Assembly (NCBI GenBank): GCA_963821275.1
Contig: CAWGDF010000012.1
Coordinates: 62,001-126,000 of the forward strand
From: JACVRW01 sp963821275
GTDB taxonomy: Bacteria > Actinomycetota > Thermoleophilia > Solirubrobacterales > Thermoleophilaceae
Length of the DNA: 64,000 nucleotides
Direction: 5' to 3'
In this document: in pieces, positions 18,215 to 26,234 of the stretch
How positions within the stretch are numbered: the stretch's first letter is position 1
How the letters are laid out: each line of letters starts with the position of its first letter
Notes under the pieces: model-generated
What the model saw: the letters and a program-made list of their open reading frames with translations, nothing else
Databases searched by the model: none
What the model was told of the DNA's origin: nothing
Program-made: the position numbers and the translations under genes

Positions 18215-19087
18215 TCAGGTGCTCACAACCGTGAGCAGGAGCCGCTCGAGCCATTCCGGACCCTCGTCCTCGACCCACAGGCGGGGCAGCTCGAAGCGGT
18301 CGGTCAGGCGGGTGACAGGCCCCGGAGCCGTGCCCGCGCCCAGCTCGTACCCGGCCCGGCGCACGGCGCGCCGCGCGGCCGCGCCGTGGTCGCCGAAGGG
18401 GTAGGCGAAGGTGCCCGGCGGGGAGCCGAGCCAGTCGGCGAGATCTGCACGACTTCCCTCCACCTCCTCGCGCAGCGTGTCCGGGCTCTGGGCCGCCAGC
18501 CCCACGTGAGCGCGGGTGTGGGCGCCCACGTCGATCAGCGGACTGGCCGCGAAGCGTCGGAGCTCATCCGCCGTCAGGGGCCGTGTCGCTCCGGTATCGA
18601 CCGGCCCGGCGACGCCGGCCTCGGCTCGCACCTTCGCCAGCTCCGCCATCAGCGTGCCGGGGTCCGAACGCCGCAGCGTGTCTTGGAGGTCGAAACGCCC
18701 CACCGCCTCCAGCTCGTCCCACCAGTAGGGTCGCCCGTCGCGGATGAAGCTCGTGGCCGCGAACAGCGTCGCGGGGAGCTCCGCGGCCGTCAACGCCGGC
18801 AGGGCGGCGGTGAGGTTGTCCACGTAGCCGTCGTCGAAGCTGATGGCCACGGCGCGCGGGGGCAGCGCGCTCCGGCGCGCCGCCTGAGCGAGCTCCGACA
18901 GCCGCAGCACCCGGAACTCGGCCGCGAGCAGCCCCAGCTGCGCGGCGAAGCGCTCGGGACGTACCCGCATCCGCCAGCGGTCCGGATCGTCCTCGGCGGC
19001 CACGCGGTGATAGAGCAGGATGGCGCCCCGCGGGGAGGCGCGCCGGGCCAGGTAGCGCCGGCCCACCGCCAGCGATCGGGCGATCAC
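18215..19087 (-). CDS. Polysaccharide deacetylase (NodB/CE4 family)
   Basis: A 290-residue carbohydrate esterase 4 domain removing acetyl groups from N-acetyl sugars of peptidoglycan or exopolysaccharide. Motif 1 is AISFDDGYVDN with the catalytic base and metal Asp, motif 2 is VGAHTRAHVGL with two metal His, and motif 3 is TFAYPFGDHG. There is no cleavable signal sequence, only a basic start, so it may act at the inner face or be tethered through the small membrane protein encoded directly upstream. Start is GTG 19087, overlapping that small gene's TGA by four bases, so translation is very likely coupled. Its position beside sugar genes fits polysaccharide modification. Confidence 0.86.
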   Translation of the reverse strand: MIARSLAVGRRYLARRASPRGAILLYHRVAAEDDPDRWRMRVRPERFAAQLGLLAAEFRVLRLSELAQAARRSALPPRAVAISFDDGYVDNLTAALPALTAAELPATLFAATSFIRDGRPYWWDELEAVGRFDLQDTLRRSDPGTLMAELAKVRAEAGVAGPVDTGATRPLTADELRRFAASPLIDVGAHTRAHVGLAAQSPDTLREEVEGSRADLADWLGSPPGTFAYPFGDHGAAARRAVRRAGYELGAGTAPGPVTRLTDRFELPRLWVEDEGPEWLERLLLTVVST

Positions 19088-19236
19088 GCCAGTTGAGCGG
19101 GTGTCAGCCGGTGGCTGTCCTCCTCCACCTGCGAGGCATCTCGAGACTCGAAGAAGAGAATCAGAAGCACCACCAGCACCAGTGACACCGCCAGCACCGC
19201 GAGCCAGTACAGGACCTTGAGAAGGGTGCGAATCAC
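19084..19236 (-). CDS. Small single-pass membrane protein (50 aa)
   Basis: A short frame starting GTG at 19236 encodes MIRTLLKVLYWLAVLAVSL and then LVVLLILFFESRDASQ, with a polar tail ending LTPAQLA. One transmembrane helix spans about residues 8-29, basic side first, so the 20-residue acidic tail would face outside. Its TGA overlaps the GTG start of the deacetylase by four bases (GTGA), which supports a real, coupled gene. Codon use matches neighbours. Homologues and function are unknown to me; it may anchor or recruit the deacetylase. Confidence 0.65.
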   Translation of the reverse strand: MIRTLLKVLYWLAVLAVSLVLVVLLILFFESRDASQVEEDSHRLTPAQLA

Positions 19237-19283
19237 CGCGCAGGCAGCATACGGACCGGCGCCGAGCCTAAGATGACGGGCCT

Positions 19284-20021
19284 ATGGGCACCCGGGCGGT
19301 GATACTTGCCGGCGGCAAAGGGTCGCGACTCGGGCCCTACACCACCGTCCTCCCCAAGCCGCTGCTGCCGGTCGGCGATCGCGCCATTCTCGACGTTGTG
19401 GTCCGCCAGCTGCGCAGCTACGGCTTTCACGATCTCACGCTCGCCGTGGGCTACCTCTCACATCTGGTGCGCGCGGTCATGGGCGACGGTACACGCCACG
19501 GCGTGACGATCCGCTACCACGAGGAGGAGGAGCCGCTGGGCACTGTCGGGCCGCTCGCGACGATCGAGGGGCTCGACAGCACCTTCCTGATGATGAACGG
19601 CGACGTGCTCACGTCGCTCGACTACGGCCAGCTCCTGGACATGCACAAGGAGGCCGGCAACGTCCTGACCGTGGCCTCCCACCGGCGCACCGTCAAGATC
19701 GACTACGGCGTGCTGCATCTCGGCGAGGCGCGGAGCGAGACTCAGAGGATCGTCGACTTCGAGGAGAAGCCCGAGCTCGGTTATGTGGTCAGCATGGGCG
19801 TCTACGTGCTCGAGCCTCGCGCGGTGGAGTACGTGCCGGAGGGCGAGTACATGGACCTGCCCAACTTGGTGCTCAAGCTCGTCGAGGCGGGCGAACCGGT
19901 GGGCTCGCACGTGTTCGACGGCTACTGGCTCGACATCGGCCGCCACGAGGACTACGAGCAGGCCATCCTGCAGTTTGAGGAGCTGCGTCCGATGCTGATG
20001 CGGGAGACCACGGAAGCGTGA
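19284..20021 (+). CDS. Sugar-phosphate nucleotidyltransferase
   Basis: A 245-residue nucleotidyltransferase making an NDP-sugar from NTP and a sugar 1-phosphate. The signature AVILAGGKGSRLGPYTTVLPKPLLPVGD gives its key part, LAGGKGSRLGPYTTVLPKPL, binding nucleotide and Mg. MMNGDVLTSLDY supplies the second metal Asp, and VVSMGVYVLEP and DGYWLDIGRHEDYE are sugar-site and C-terminal family blocks. The specific sugar is not readable; glucose- or mannose-1-phosphate is most common. It begins a tight run of sugar genes; its stop overlaps the next gene by four bases (GTGA). Confidence 0.9.
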   Translation: MGTRAVILAGGKGSRLGPYTTVLPKPLLPVGDRAILDVVVRQLRSYGFHDLTLAVGYLSHLVRAVMGDGTRHGVTIRYHEEEEPLGTVGPLATIEGLDSTFLMMNGDVLTSLDYGQLLDMHKEAGNVLTVASHRRTVKIDYGVLHLGEARSETQRIVDFEEKPELGYVVSMGVYVLEPRAVEYVPEGEYMDLPNLVLKLVEAGEPVGSHVFDGYWLDIGRHEDYEQAILQFEELRPMLMRETTEA

Positions 20022-20983
20022 CCGTCCTCGTAACCGGCGGGGCGGGCTACGTGGGTGCGCTCGTGGTCTCCGAGCTGCTTGCCGCGGGCCGGCAGGTAAG
20101 AGTGCTCGACTCGCTGCTCCACGGGCAGGACGCGGTGGCCCGCGAGGTGGAGGCCGGGGGGGAGCTGATCCGCGGCGACGTGCGCGACGGCGAGCTCCGC
20201 GCTCGTGCCGTGGAGGGCGCCGAGGCCGTCGTTCACCTGGCCGCCATAGTCGGTGACCCGGCCTGCGGCCGGGACCCGGAGCTCTCGCAAGCCGTGAACG
20301 TGGAGGGAAGCCGAGGGCTGGTCGACGCCGCGGTGGGCGCAGGTGTCGAACGCTTCGTGTTCGCCTCCACCTGCTCGAACTACGGCCGTATGGCCGACCC
20401 GACCGTTCCGATCGACGAGACCGCAGAGCTCGCGCCCGTCTCGCTCTATGCGGAGCAGAAGGTGCAGATCGAGAGGATGCTGCTCGAGGGGAATCACGAC
20501 GGCCTCCGGCCCACCTGCCTGCGCTTCGCCACCGTGTACGGCGTCGGCCCTCGCATGCGTTTCGACCTGACCGTCAACGAGTTCACCCGGGACCTCTGGG
20601 CCGGTCGCGAGCTCGAGGTCTTCGGCGAGCAGTTCTGGCGCCCCTACGTCCACGTGGCCGACGCGGCGCGGGCCGTGCGCACGGTCCTCGAGGCCCCGTC
20701 CGAAAAGGTCGCCGGAGAGGTGTTCAACGCCGGTCACTCCGACGAGAACTACCGAAAGCTGGACCTCGTCGAGTTGATCACTGCGCGGCTGGGCCGGGGC
20801 GAGGTGAGCTACGTCCATCGCGACGAGGACCCACGCGACTACAAGGTGTCTTTCGAGAAGATCCGCTCTCAGCTCGGCTTCGAGCCCCGCTACCGGGTGC
20901 CCGACGGGATCGACGAGCTCATCGGTGCCCTCGACGAGCAGCGCTTCGGCGACCCCTTTGACGGCCGCTTCTCCAACATCTAG
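20018..20983 (+). CDS. NAD-dependent sugar epimerase/dehydratase (extended SDR)
   Basis: A 321-residue extended short-chain dehydrogenase acting on an NDP-sugar. The NAD-binding motif is VLVTGGAGYVGALVVSELL, AVVHLAAIVGDPACG follows, and the catalytic set is Ser-Thr in FASTCSNYG plus Tyr-Lys in SLYAEQKVQIE. The C-terminal NAGHSDENYRKLDLVELI is common in sugar-nucleotide reductases and epimerases. Start is GTG 20018, overlapping the nucleotidyltransferase stop, so it probably acts on that enzyme's product. Epimerase versus dehydratase cannot be resolved; the usual dehydratase Glu/Asp pair was not seen. Confidence 0.88.
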   Translation: MTVLVTGGAGYVGALVVSELLAAGRQVRVLDSLLHGQDAVAREVEAGGELIRGDVRDGELRARAVEGAEAVVHLAAIVGDPACGRDPELSQAVNVEGSRGLVDAAVGAGVERFVFASTCSNYGRMADPTVPIDETAELAPVSLYAEQKVQIERMLLEGNHDGLRPTCLRFATVYGVGPRMRFDLTVNEFTRDLWAGRELEVFGEQFWRPYVHVADAARAVRTVLEAPSEKVAGEVFNAGHSDENYRKLDLVELITARLGRGEVSYVHRDEDPRDYKVSFEKIRSQLGFEPRYRVPDGIDELIGALDEQRFGDPFDGRFSNI

Positions 20984-20989
20984 CGGTCG

Positions 20990-22159
20990 ATGAGCGACAC
21001 GCTCGTCCCCCTGTTCGACGTTCGGCTCGGGGAGCGCCAGGTGGAGGCGGTGGCGGACACACTGCGTTCCGGCTGGCTGACCCTGGGGCCGCGGACCAAG
21101 GAGTTCGAGGAGGCCTTCGGCGGCATGCTTGGCGCACGCCATGCCGTTGCGGTCTCCAGCTGCACCGCAGCGCTTCATCTCGCGTACCTGGCCGCCGGCG
21201 TGGGCGACGGCGACGAGGTGATCGTCCCCGACATCACCTTTGTGGCCACGGCTGCAGGAGTTCGTTATTGCGGCGGCGTGCCGGTGCCGGCCGACATCGC
21301 CGGCCCCCACGATCTGGGTCTCTCCGTGGAGAGCGTCGAGAGCCTCATCACCGCCCGCACCAAGGCCGTCTGCGCGGTGCACTACGCGGGCTATGCGGCC
21401 GACGTCGAGAGCCTGCGCACCCTCTGCGAGGACCGCGGCCTCGCCCTCATCGAGGACGCCGCGCACAGTCCGAGCGCCACGCCTGTGGGTGGCGGACCGA
21501 AGCTCGGCACCTGGGGCCTGGCGGGATGCTTCAGTTTCTTCTCCAACAAGGTCATCTCGTGCGGCGAGGGGGGCCTCCTGGCCACCGACGACGATCGTGT
21601 GGCCGAGCTCGCCCGCAGCGTGCGTTCCCACGCGATGACGTCCGGTACCTGGGACCGGCACCGGGGGCACTCGGCGGGCTACGACGTGACCGGACTGGGC
21701 TACAACTACCGCCTCGACGAGCCCCGCGCCGCCCTGCTGCTGGCCCGCCTGCCGGATCTCGAAGCGGACATCGCGAACCGTCGTGTGCGCGTGCACCGCT
21801 ACCGCTCGCTCCTGTCGGGCTTGGCCGGCGTGACGGCGCCCTACACCGACGAGGAGGTCGACTGCTCGTCCTGCTACGTCATGCCGGTGATGCTGGACCA
21901 GCCCGAGCTGCGCGAGGACCTCCGCGCCTTCATGCTCGAGGAGCGTCGCATCCAGACCAGCGTGCTCTATCCGGCGGTGCACGAGTTCAGCGCGTACCAG
22001 GGAAGCGCCCGCTCCGAGCTGCCGAACAGCCGGCACGCTGCCCGGGCGGAGCTGACGCTCCCGCTCTACCCCCACCTCACGGAAGGCGATCAGGATCGCG
22101 CAGTGGCCGCGCTCGCCGACGGGCTGGCGAAGCTCGGAGCGGCGGCGGGCGCAGGCTGA
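20990..22159 (+). CDS. DegT/DnrJ/EryC1/StrS aminotransferase
   Basis: A 389-residue PLP enzyme that usually puts an amino group on an NDP-keto-sugar. Landmarks are SGWLTLGPRTKEFEEAF at the start, VSSCTAALHLAYLAAGVG for phosphate binding, PDITFVATAAGVRYCGG, IEDAAHSPSATPVGG with the PLP-contact Asp, and the Schiff-base Lys in CFSFFSNKVISCGEGG. The fold is complete. It follows the epimerase by six bases and precedes the polymerase by three. The set therefore looks like a pathway to an amino sugar for the exopolysaccharide. Confidence 0.9.
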   Translation: MSDTLVPLFDVRLGERQVEAVADTLRSGWLTLGPRTKEFEEAFGGMLGARHAVAVSSCTAALHLAYLAAGVGDGDEVIVPDITFVATAAGVRYCGGVPVPADIAGPHDLGLSVESVESLITARTKAVCAVHYAGYAADVESLRTLCEDRGLALIEDAAHSPSATPVGGGPKLGTWGLAGCFSFFSNKVISCGEGGLLATDDDRVAELARSVRSHAMTSGTWDRHRGHSAGYDVTGLGYNYRLDEPRAALLLARLPDLEADIANRRVRVHRYRSLLSGLAGVTAPYTDEEVDCSSCYVMPVMLDQPELREDLRAFMLEERRIQTSVLYPAVHEFSAYQGSARSELPNSRHAARAELTLPLYPHLTEGDQDRAVAALADGLAKLGAAAGAG

Positions 22160-22162
22160 GCC

Positions 22163-24157
22163 ATGTCCGGCGCCGACCTGCGCGCGAGTCCCGCGGCCCT
22201 GCCGTGCCTGCTCGCAGCGGTCGCCCTGCTGGTTCTGGTGGCGGCCGAGGGCGGCTTCCAGCCGGCGGCCTGGTACGGGGCGGCAGTGCTCGTCCTGGCG
22301 CTTCTCGCCGTATGCCTGATCGCGCTGCCGCTGCCACGGCCCGGCTGGCCCGCATTCGCGGCCGCAGGGCTGGCCTTCGCCTACGCGGCCTGGAGCTGGC
22401 TGTCGGTGAGCTGGGCCGACGATCAGGGGGCTGCCGTCGAGGGCGCGAACCGCGCCCTCTTCTACGCCCTGGTGTTCGCGCTGTTCGCGCTGTGGCCGCT
22501 GCACGCGAAGCCCGCCATGGCGCTCATCGGCCTCCTCACCCTGGGCATCGCCGCGATCGGCCTGGTGGAGCTGCTCCGGGTGGGGTCAGCCCAGGATCCC
22601 GTCTCCTTCTTCTTCCGCGGGCGCCTCTCGGAGCCCGTCGGCTACGCGAACGCAAATGTGGCGCTCTGGGCCATGGGAATGTGGAGCGCGATCGTGCTCG
22701 CCGGGAGGCGCGAGCAGCATCCGGCGCTGTCGGGTCTGTTCCTGGGGTCGGCCGGGGTGTTGTCCGGCCTCTCGCTGCTCGGTCAGAGCCGGGGGTGGCT
22801 GCTGGCGCTCCCGGCGGTCGCGGTGGTGGCGGTGGCGATCACACCGGGGCGAGGCCGCGTGCTCGTGGCCCTGGCGGCCGTGGCGCTGGGCGTGCTCGCC
22901 ATGGCATCGCCGGTGCTTTCGGTCTACGACGACGCGCCCGACGTCGCCGTCGCCACGAGCTTCCCCGCCGCCCAGCGGGCGATCCTGATCGTGTCGGCGG
23001 TCCTGGTCGTGGTCGGTGCGCTGGCGGCGCTGGTCGACCGGCGGGTGGACATGCCGGCCGACAGCCGGCGCCGGGTGAGCGCAGGGATCGTCGCCTTGGC
23101 GGTGCTCTGCTGCGTCGCGGCCGTTGGCGCCTATGCCGTCGTCAAGGGCAGTCCCTTCGACCGCGTCTCGCAGGCCTGGGCCGACTTCAAGGAGGGCGGG
23201 TCGGCCGGCGCGGGCGAAGGCTCCCGGCTGAGCGACGTGGCCACCAACCGCTACGACTTCTGGAGGGTGGCCTGGGACAACTTCGAGGCGCATCCGTTGA
23301 TCGGGGTTGGGGCCGACAACTTCCAGGAGGACTACCTCAGACGCGGCACGAGCGCGGAATCGCCGCGGCATCCGCACTCGCTCGAGCTCAAGGTGCTGTC
23401 CCAAACTGGACTCGTGGGCGCGCTGATGCTGCTGGGGGTGTTCGCGGCCGCCGGGCTGGCGGCGTCCCCCGCGCTCTGGCGCGGCCCGCCGTCCGCCGAG
23501 AGCGGGCCGGTCGCGGCGGGCGTTGTCGTGTTCGCCTACTTCCTGCTGCACGGATCGGTCGACTGGCTCTGGGAGTTCGCCGGTCTGGGGGGCGTCGCGT
23601 TCGCCTGCCTGGGCATTGCGGTGGCTGCGGCCAAGGGCGGCGAGGCGGTGCCACGATCGGCGGGTGGCTTGGTGCGGGTGCCGGCACTCGTTGGCGCAGC
23701 GGTGGTCGCGCTCGCGCTCGTTCCTGCCTGGTTCTCCGAACGCGGTCAGGAACGCGCTCTCGACGAATGGCGCCAATCGCCTGCCGACGCCTTCGACCGG
23801 CTCGACCGAGCCGCTGCGCTCAACCCGTGGAGCGCGACGCCGGCCGTGATCGCGGGCTCGATCGCCGTGACCCTCGGCGACGAGGAGCGCGCCGTCGCCG
23901 AGTTTCGGGAAGCTCTCCGGCGCGATCCGCGGAACTCATACGCGCTGCTGATGCTGGGTGCCCTGCTGTCGCAGCAGGGCAATGAGGCCGCTGCGCGCCG
24001 CCTGCTGGCGCGGGCGGTCGAGGCGGCGCCCAACGCCGAGCTGGCCAACGCCGCGCGACGGCGAGTCGCCCGCGGTCGTCGTCTCGATGCGTCCAGGGTC
24101 GCGGCTAGTCTGCGGAGCGCCACCGAGAGGCGTGTGGCGCGCGATTTTCAGGACTGA
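22163..24157 (+). CDS. O-antigen ligase/Wzy-type polymerase with C-terminal TPR
   Basis: A 664-residue polytopic membrane protein with about 11-12 predicted helices (residues 10-470). Its periplasmic Wzy_C loop carries RLSDVATNRYDFWRVAWDN and AHPLIGVGADNF, the family hallmark, followed by HPHSLELKVLSQTGLVG. A soluble C-terminus (residues 520-650) has TPR-like helices (EFREALRRDPRNSYALLMLG). Proteins of this type polymerise lipid-linked repeat units or transfer glycan to an acceptor. The TPR tail is common in actinobacterial and Gram-positive examples. A second, shorter relative lies at 36313. Co-directional with the sugar genes just upstream. Confidence 0.85.
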   Translation: MSGADLRASPAALPCLLAAVALLVLVAAEGGFQPAAWYGAAVLVLALLAVCLIALPLPRPGWPAFAAAGLAFAYAAWSWLSVSWADDQGAAVEGANRALFYALVFALFALWPLHAKPAMALIGLLTLGIAAIGLVELLRVGSAQDPVSFFFRGRLSEPVGYANANVALWAMGMWSAIVLAGRREQHPALSGLFLGSAGVLSGLSLLGQSRGWLLALPAVAVVAVAITPGRGRVLVALAAVALGVLAMASPVLSVYDDAPDVAVATSFPAAQRAILIVSAVLVVVGALAALVDRRVDMPADSRRRVSAGIVALAVLCCVAAVGAYAVVKGSPFDRVSQAWADFKEGGSAGAGEGSRLSDVATNRYDFWRVAWDNFEAHPLIGVGADNFQEDYLRRGTSAESPRHPHSLELKVLSQTGLVGALMLLGVFAAAGLAASPALWRGPPSAESGPVAAGVVVFAYFLLHGSVDWLWEFAGLGGVAFACLGIAVAAAKGGEAVPRSAGGLVRVPALVGAAVVALALVPAWFSERGQERALDEWRQSPADAFDRLDRAAALNPWSATPAVIAGSIAVTLGDEERAVAEFREALRRDPRNSYALLMLGALLSQQGNEAAARRLLARAVEAAPNAELANAARRRVARGRRLDASRVAASLRSATERRVARDFQD

Positions 24158-24293
24158 GCGGGGCCGTGATCTTGGTCACGTTTAGCAAGTATTTAGTGGC
24201 GAGTTGCGAAGGACCGTGGTACTTCTGGGGCGAGGTCGGAAGCAGGGCGGAGCAGGAAGTTTCTCGTCGGCCTCGATCATTCTGAAGAGGTTG

Positions 24294-24309
24294 CCGTGCA
24301 TGAGCACGG
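24294..24309 (+). promoter_or_regulatory. Hairpin in the 5' leader of the LPFTG gene
   Basis: CCGTGC-ATGA-GCACGG forms a perfect 6-bp stem with a 4-base loop. It sits about 11 bases before the strong ribosome site aaaaggag (24320-24327) of the LPFTG protein gene. No T-run follows, so it is not a terminator. It could protect the mRNA or modulate access to the ribosome site. The leader between 24158 and 24293 holds no gene; it contains GTGATCTTGGTCAC (24166-24179), a short dyad that may be an operator. Confidence 0.4.
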
Positions 24310-24339
24310 CGCCTTCACTCGAAAAGGAGCCTTCTGGTC

Positions 24340-24624
24340 ATGAATCGAACCATTCGTATTGTTATTGCCCTTGCGTGTGTGGTGGTCCTCGCGCTTCCCT
24401 CCGCTGCCTTGGCGCAGACGGCGAGCGAAGGCGGGTACGGCGACGACGCAGCGGTGCTCGGACAGGTGCAGGACCCGAACGGCGGCGGCGGCAACACCGC
24501 CTCCGGCGGCAGCCTTCCCTTCACGGGAGCCGAGCTCGGCGTGCTGGCCGGCGCCGGTGCGGCTCTGCTGCTCGTCGGCTTCGGCCTGCGCCGGATGACG
24601 CACAGCCCGCGCGCGGTCTCCTAG
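24340..24624 (+). CDS. Small LPFTG-anchored cell-wall protein
   Basis: A 94-residue sortase substrate. Residues 1-26 form a signal peptide (IRIVIALACVVVLALPSAALA, shortened: VVVLALPSAALAQ). The mature part is short, acidic and glycine-rich (residues 27-58). The sorting signal is LPFTG at 59-63, then the hydrophobic helix LGVLAGAGAALLLVGFG and a basic tail RRMTHSPR. After cleavage only about 35 residues would stay on the wall, as for chaplin-like or spacer proteins. A very strong ribosome site and an intrinsic terminator directly after it suggest a highly expressed single-gene transcript. The class E sortase at 16479 is the likely partner. Function is unknown. Confidence 0.85.
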   Translation: MNRTIRIVIALACVVVLALPSAALAQTASEGGYGDDAAVLGQVQDPNGGGGNTASGGSLPFTGAELGVLAGAGAALLLVGFGLRRMTHSPRAVS

Positions 24625-24671
24625 CACCCCCGCCGGCCACCGCCGGCAGGGCCAAAGACCAGAGTAACTCC

Positions 24672-24701
24672 GGGCCGGGGCGCTAGCGCCCCGGCCCTTC
24701 T
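24672..24701 (+). terminator. Intrinsic terminator after the LPFTG gene
   Basis: GGGCCGGGGCGC-TA-GCGCCCCGGCCC is a perfect 12-bp stem with a 2-base centre (24672-24697), followed by TTCT. It ends only three bases before the GTG start of the flippase gene, so that gene needs readthrough or a promoter within this short stretch, or a start further in. Confidence 0.85.
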
Positions 24702-24703
24702 AC

Positions 24704-26188
24704 GTGCGCGAACGGCCCCACAACATCGCGCGGAATGCGGCGCTCGCGTTGACCGGGCAGCTGGTCACGGCCGCCGTGACAGCCGGCCTGACTCTCTACT
24801 TGGCGAGGGCGCTCGGCCCCGACGAGTTCGGTGTCTTCTCGCTCGCGCTGGCCATCGCGAGCACCCTGGTGCTCGTCTCCGACTTCGGTGTCTCTCAGTC
24901 GGCGGCCCGCTTCGCGGCCGAGCATCGCGAACAGCCCGACCAGGTCGCGGAGGTGCTCGCCAGCGCGCTCCGGCTCAAGCTCTGGCTGGCCGGCGGCGTA
25001 TGCGTGGCCCTCGCGCTGCTGGCGGGGCCGATCGCCGACGCGTACGACCAGCCGACACTGGCCTGGGCGTTGCGGGCGATGGCGGTTGCGCTCTATGGGC
25101 AGAACCTGATGGGCCTTTACGGCGGCGCCTTCGTGGCTCTGGCGAGGGTGGACCTTGACCTCCGCATAGTGCTGGTCAAGAGCCTGGTCGAGGCGGCGGC
25201 GACCATCGCTCTCGTGCTCGCGACGGCGGGTGCAGCCGAAGCGGCGCTCGGGCGGGCCGCAGGTTTCGTGGTCGGCGGCGCGCTCGCCGTCGCTCTCGGC
25301 GCCCGGCTGCTAGGCCGTCAGGCAATTGGCCTCGGCGCCCCGCAGCGCGTGAGCACCCGCCGCATCGCCGGCTACGCGGGGGCGCTGTTCGTGATCGACG
25401 GCGCCTTCGCGCTCTTCCAGCAGATCGATGTGCTGTTGATCGGCGCCATCCTCACCGCCTCGGCCGCGGGTCTGTTCCAGGCGCCGCTCCGACTGATCAC
25501 GTTCCTCGGCTATCCCGCCCAGGCGATGGCGAACGGCGTCGCGCCGCACCTCGCGGGTCCTCCGGAGATCCGGCGGGTCGGCCCCTTCGAAGCCGCGCTT
25601 CGTTACACGCTCCTGTTTCAGGTGGCTTTGGTGCCGCCCGTGTTGGTCTGGGCCGATCCGATCGTCGAGCTGTTGCTGGGCTCCGAGTACACGGAGTCGG
25701 CCGGGGTGCTGCGCGCGCTCGCCCCCTATGTGCTCATGCTCGGGGTCGGCACGCTGCTTGCCTACAGCGTCAATTACGTGGGGGAGGCCCGCCGGCGCGT
25801 CCCGGCGGCGATCGCCAGCATCACCGTGAACTTCGTGATCGACCTCGTGCTGATTCCCGAGATCGGGATCCTGGGCGGAGCGGTGGGCACCGACGTCGCC
25901 TTCGGCATCTATACGCTCGCACATCTCTGGATCTGCAAGAGAGTGCTCGACGTGGCGCTGCGACCGCTCGCCATGACTCTGGTCAGGGGCCTCCTCGCCG
26001 CGGCGGCCATGGCGGCCGTGCTGGCGCTGTTCGGAACGGCCGACGTGGGCGTGCCCGCTTTGCTCGGCGGTGGAGCGCTCGGACTGGTCGTATACGTTGC
26101 CGGCCTATTGGCGCTGCGTGAGACGTCGTTTGCCGAGGTGTCTCATCTGGGTGGTCGGGTGGGCACGCTGCTAGGCCGTCAGGATTGA
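24704..26188 (+). CDS. Polysaccharide flippase (Wzx / MOP superfamily)
   Basis: A 494-residue membrane protein with about 13-14 predicted helices and the opening NAALALTGQLVTAAVTAG, LARALGPDEFGVFSLALA, DFGVSQSAARFAAE typical of Wzx/PST exporters. These flip undecaprenyl-linked sugar units across the membrane for Wzy polymerisation. Charged residues in LYLARALGPDEFG and in helix 2 are normal for the family. Start GTG 24704 lies three bases after a strong terminator and has no ribosome site. The conserved protein begins within ten residues of it, so a much later start is unlikely. Expression may be low or depend on readthrough. Confidence 0.88.
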   Translation: MRERPHNIARNAALALTGQLVTAAVTAGLTLYLARALGPDEFGVFSLALAIASTLVLVSDFGVSQSAARFAAEHREQPDQVAEVLASALRLKLWLAGGVCVALALLAGPIADAYDQPTLAWALRAMAVALYGQNLMGLYGGAFVALARVDLDLRIVLVKSLVEAAATIALVLATAGAAEAALGRAAGFVVGGALAVALGARLLGRQAIGLGAPQRVSTRRIAGYAGALFVIDGAFALFQQIDVLLIGAILTASAAGLFQAPLRLITFLGYPAQAMANGVAPHLAGPPEIRRVGPFEAALRYTLLFQVALVPPVLVWADPIVELLLGSEYTESAGVLRALAPYVLMLGVGTLLAYSVNYVGEARRRVPAAIASITVNFVIDLVLIPEIGILGGAVGTDVAFGIYTLAHLWICKRVLDVALRPLAMTLVRGLLAAAAMAAVLALFGTADVGVPALLGGGALGLVVYVAGLLALRETSFAEVSHLGGRVGTLLGRQD

Positions 26189-26234
26189 CTCACGCCCATC
26201 ACGGACGCGGACTCCTTCAGCACGAGCTTGTACG

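Noticed and set aside
19952..22504. 850-codon minus-strand open frame opposite the sugar genes
   Set aside because: It lies opposite three well-supported genes, and its protein is Arg/His/Gly-rich without domains, as usual for GC-rich shadows.
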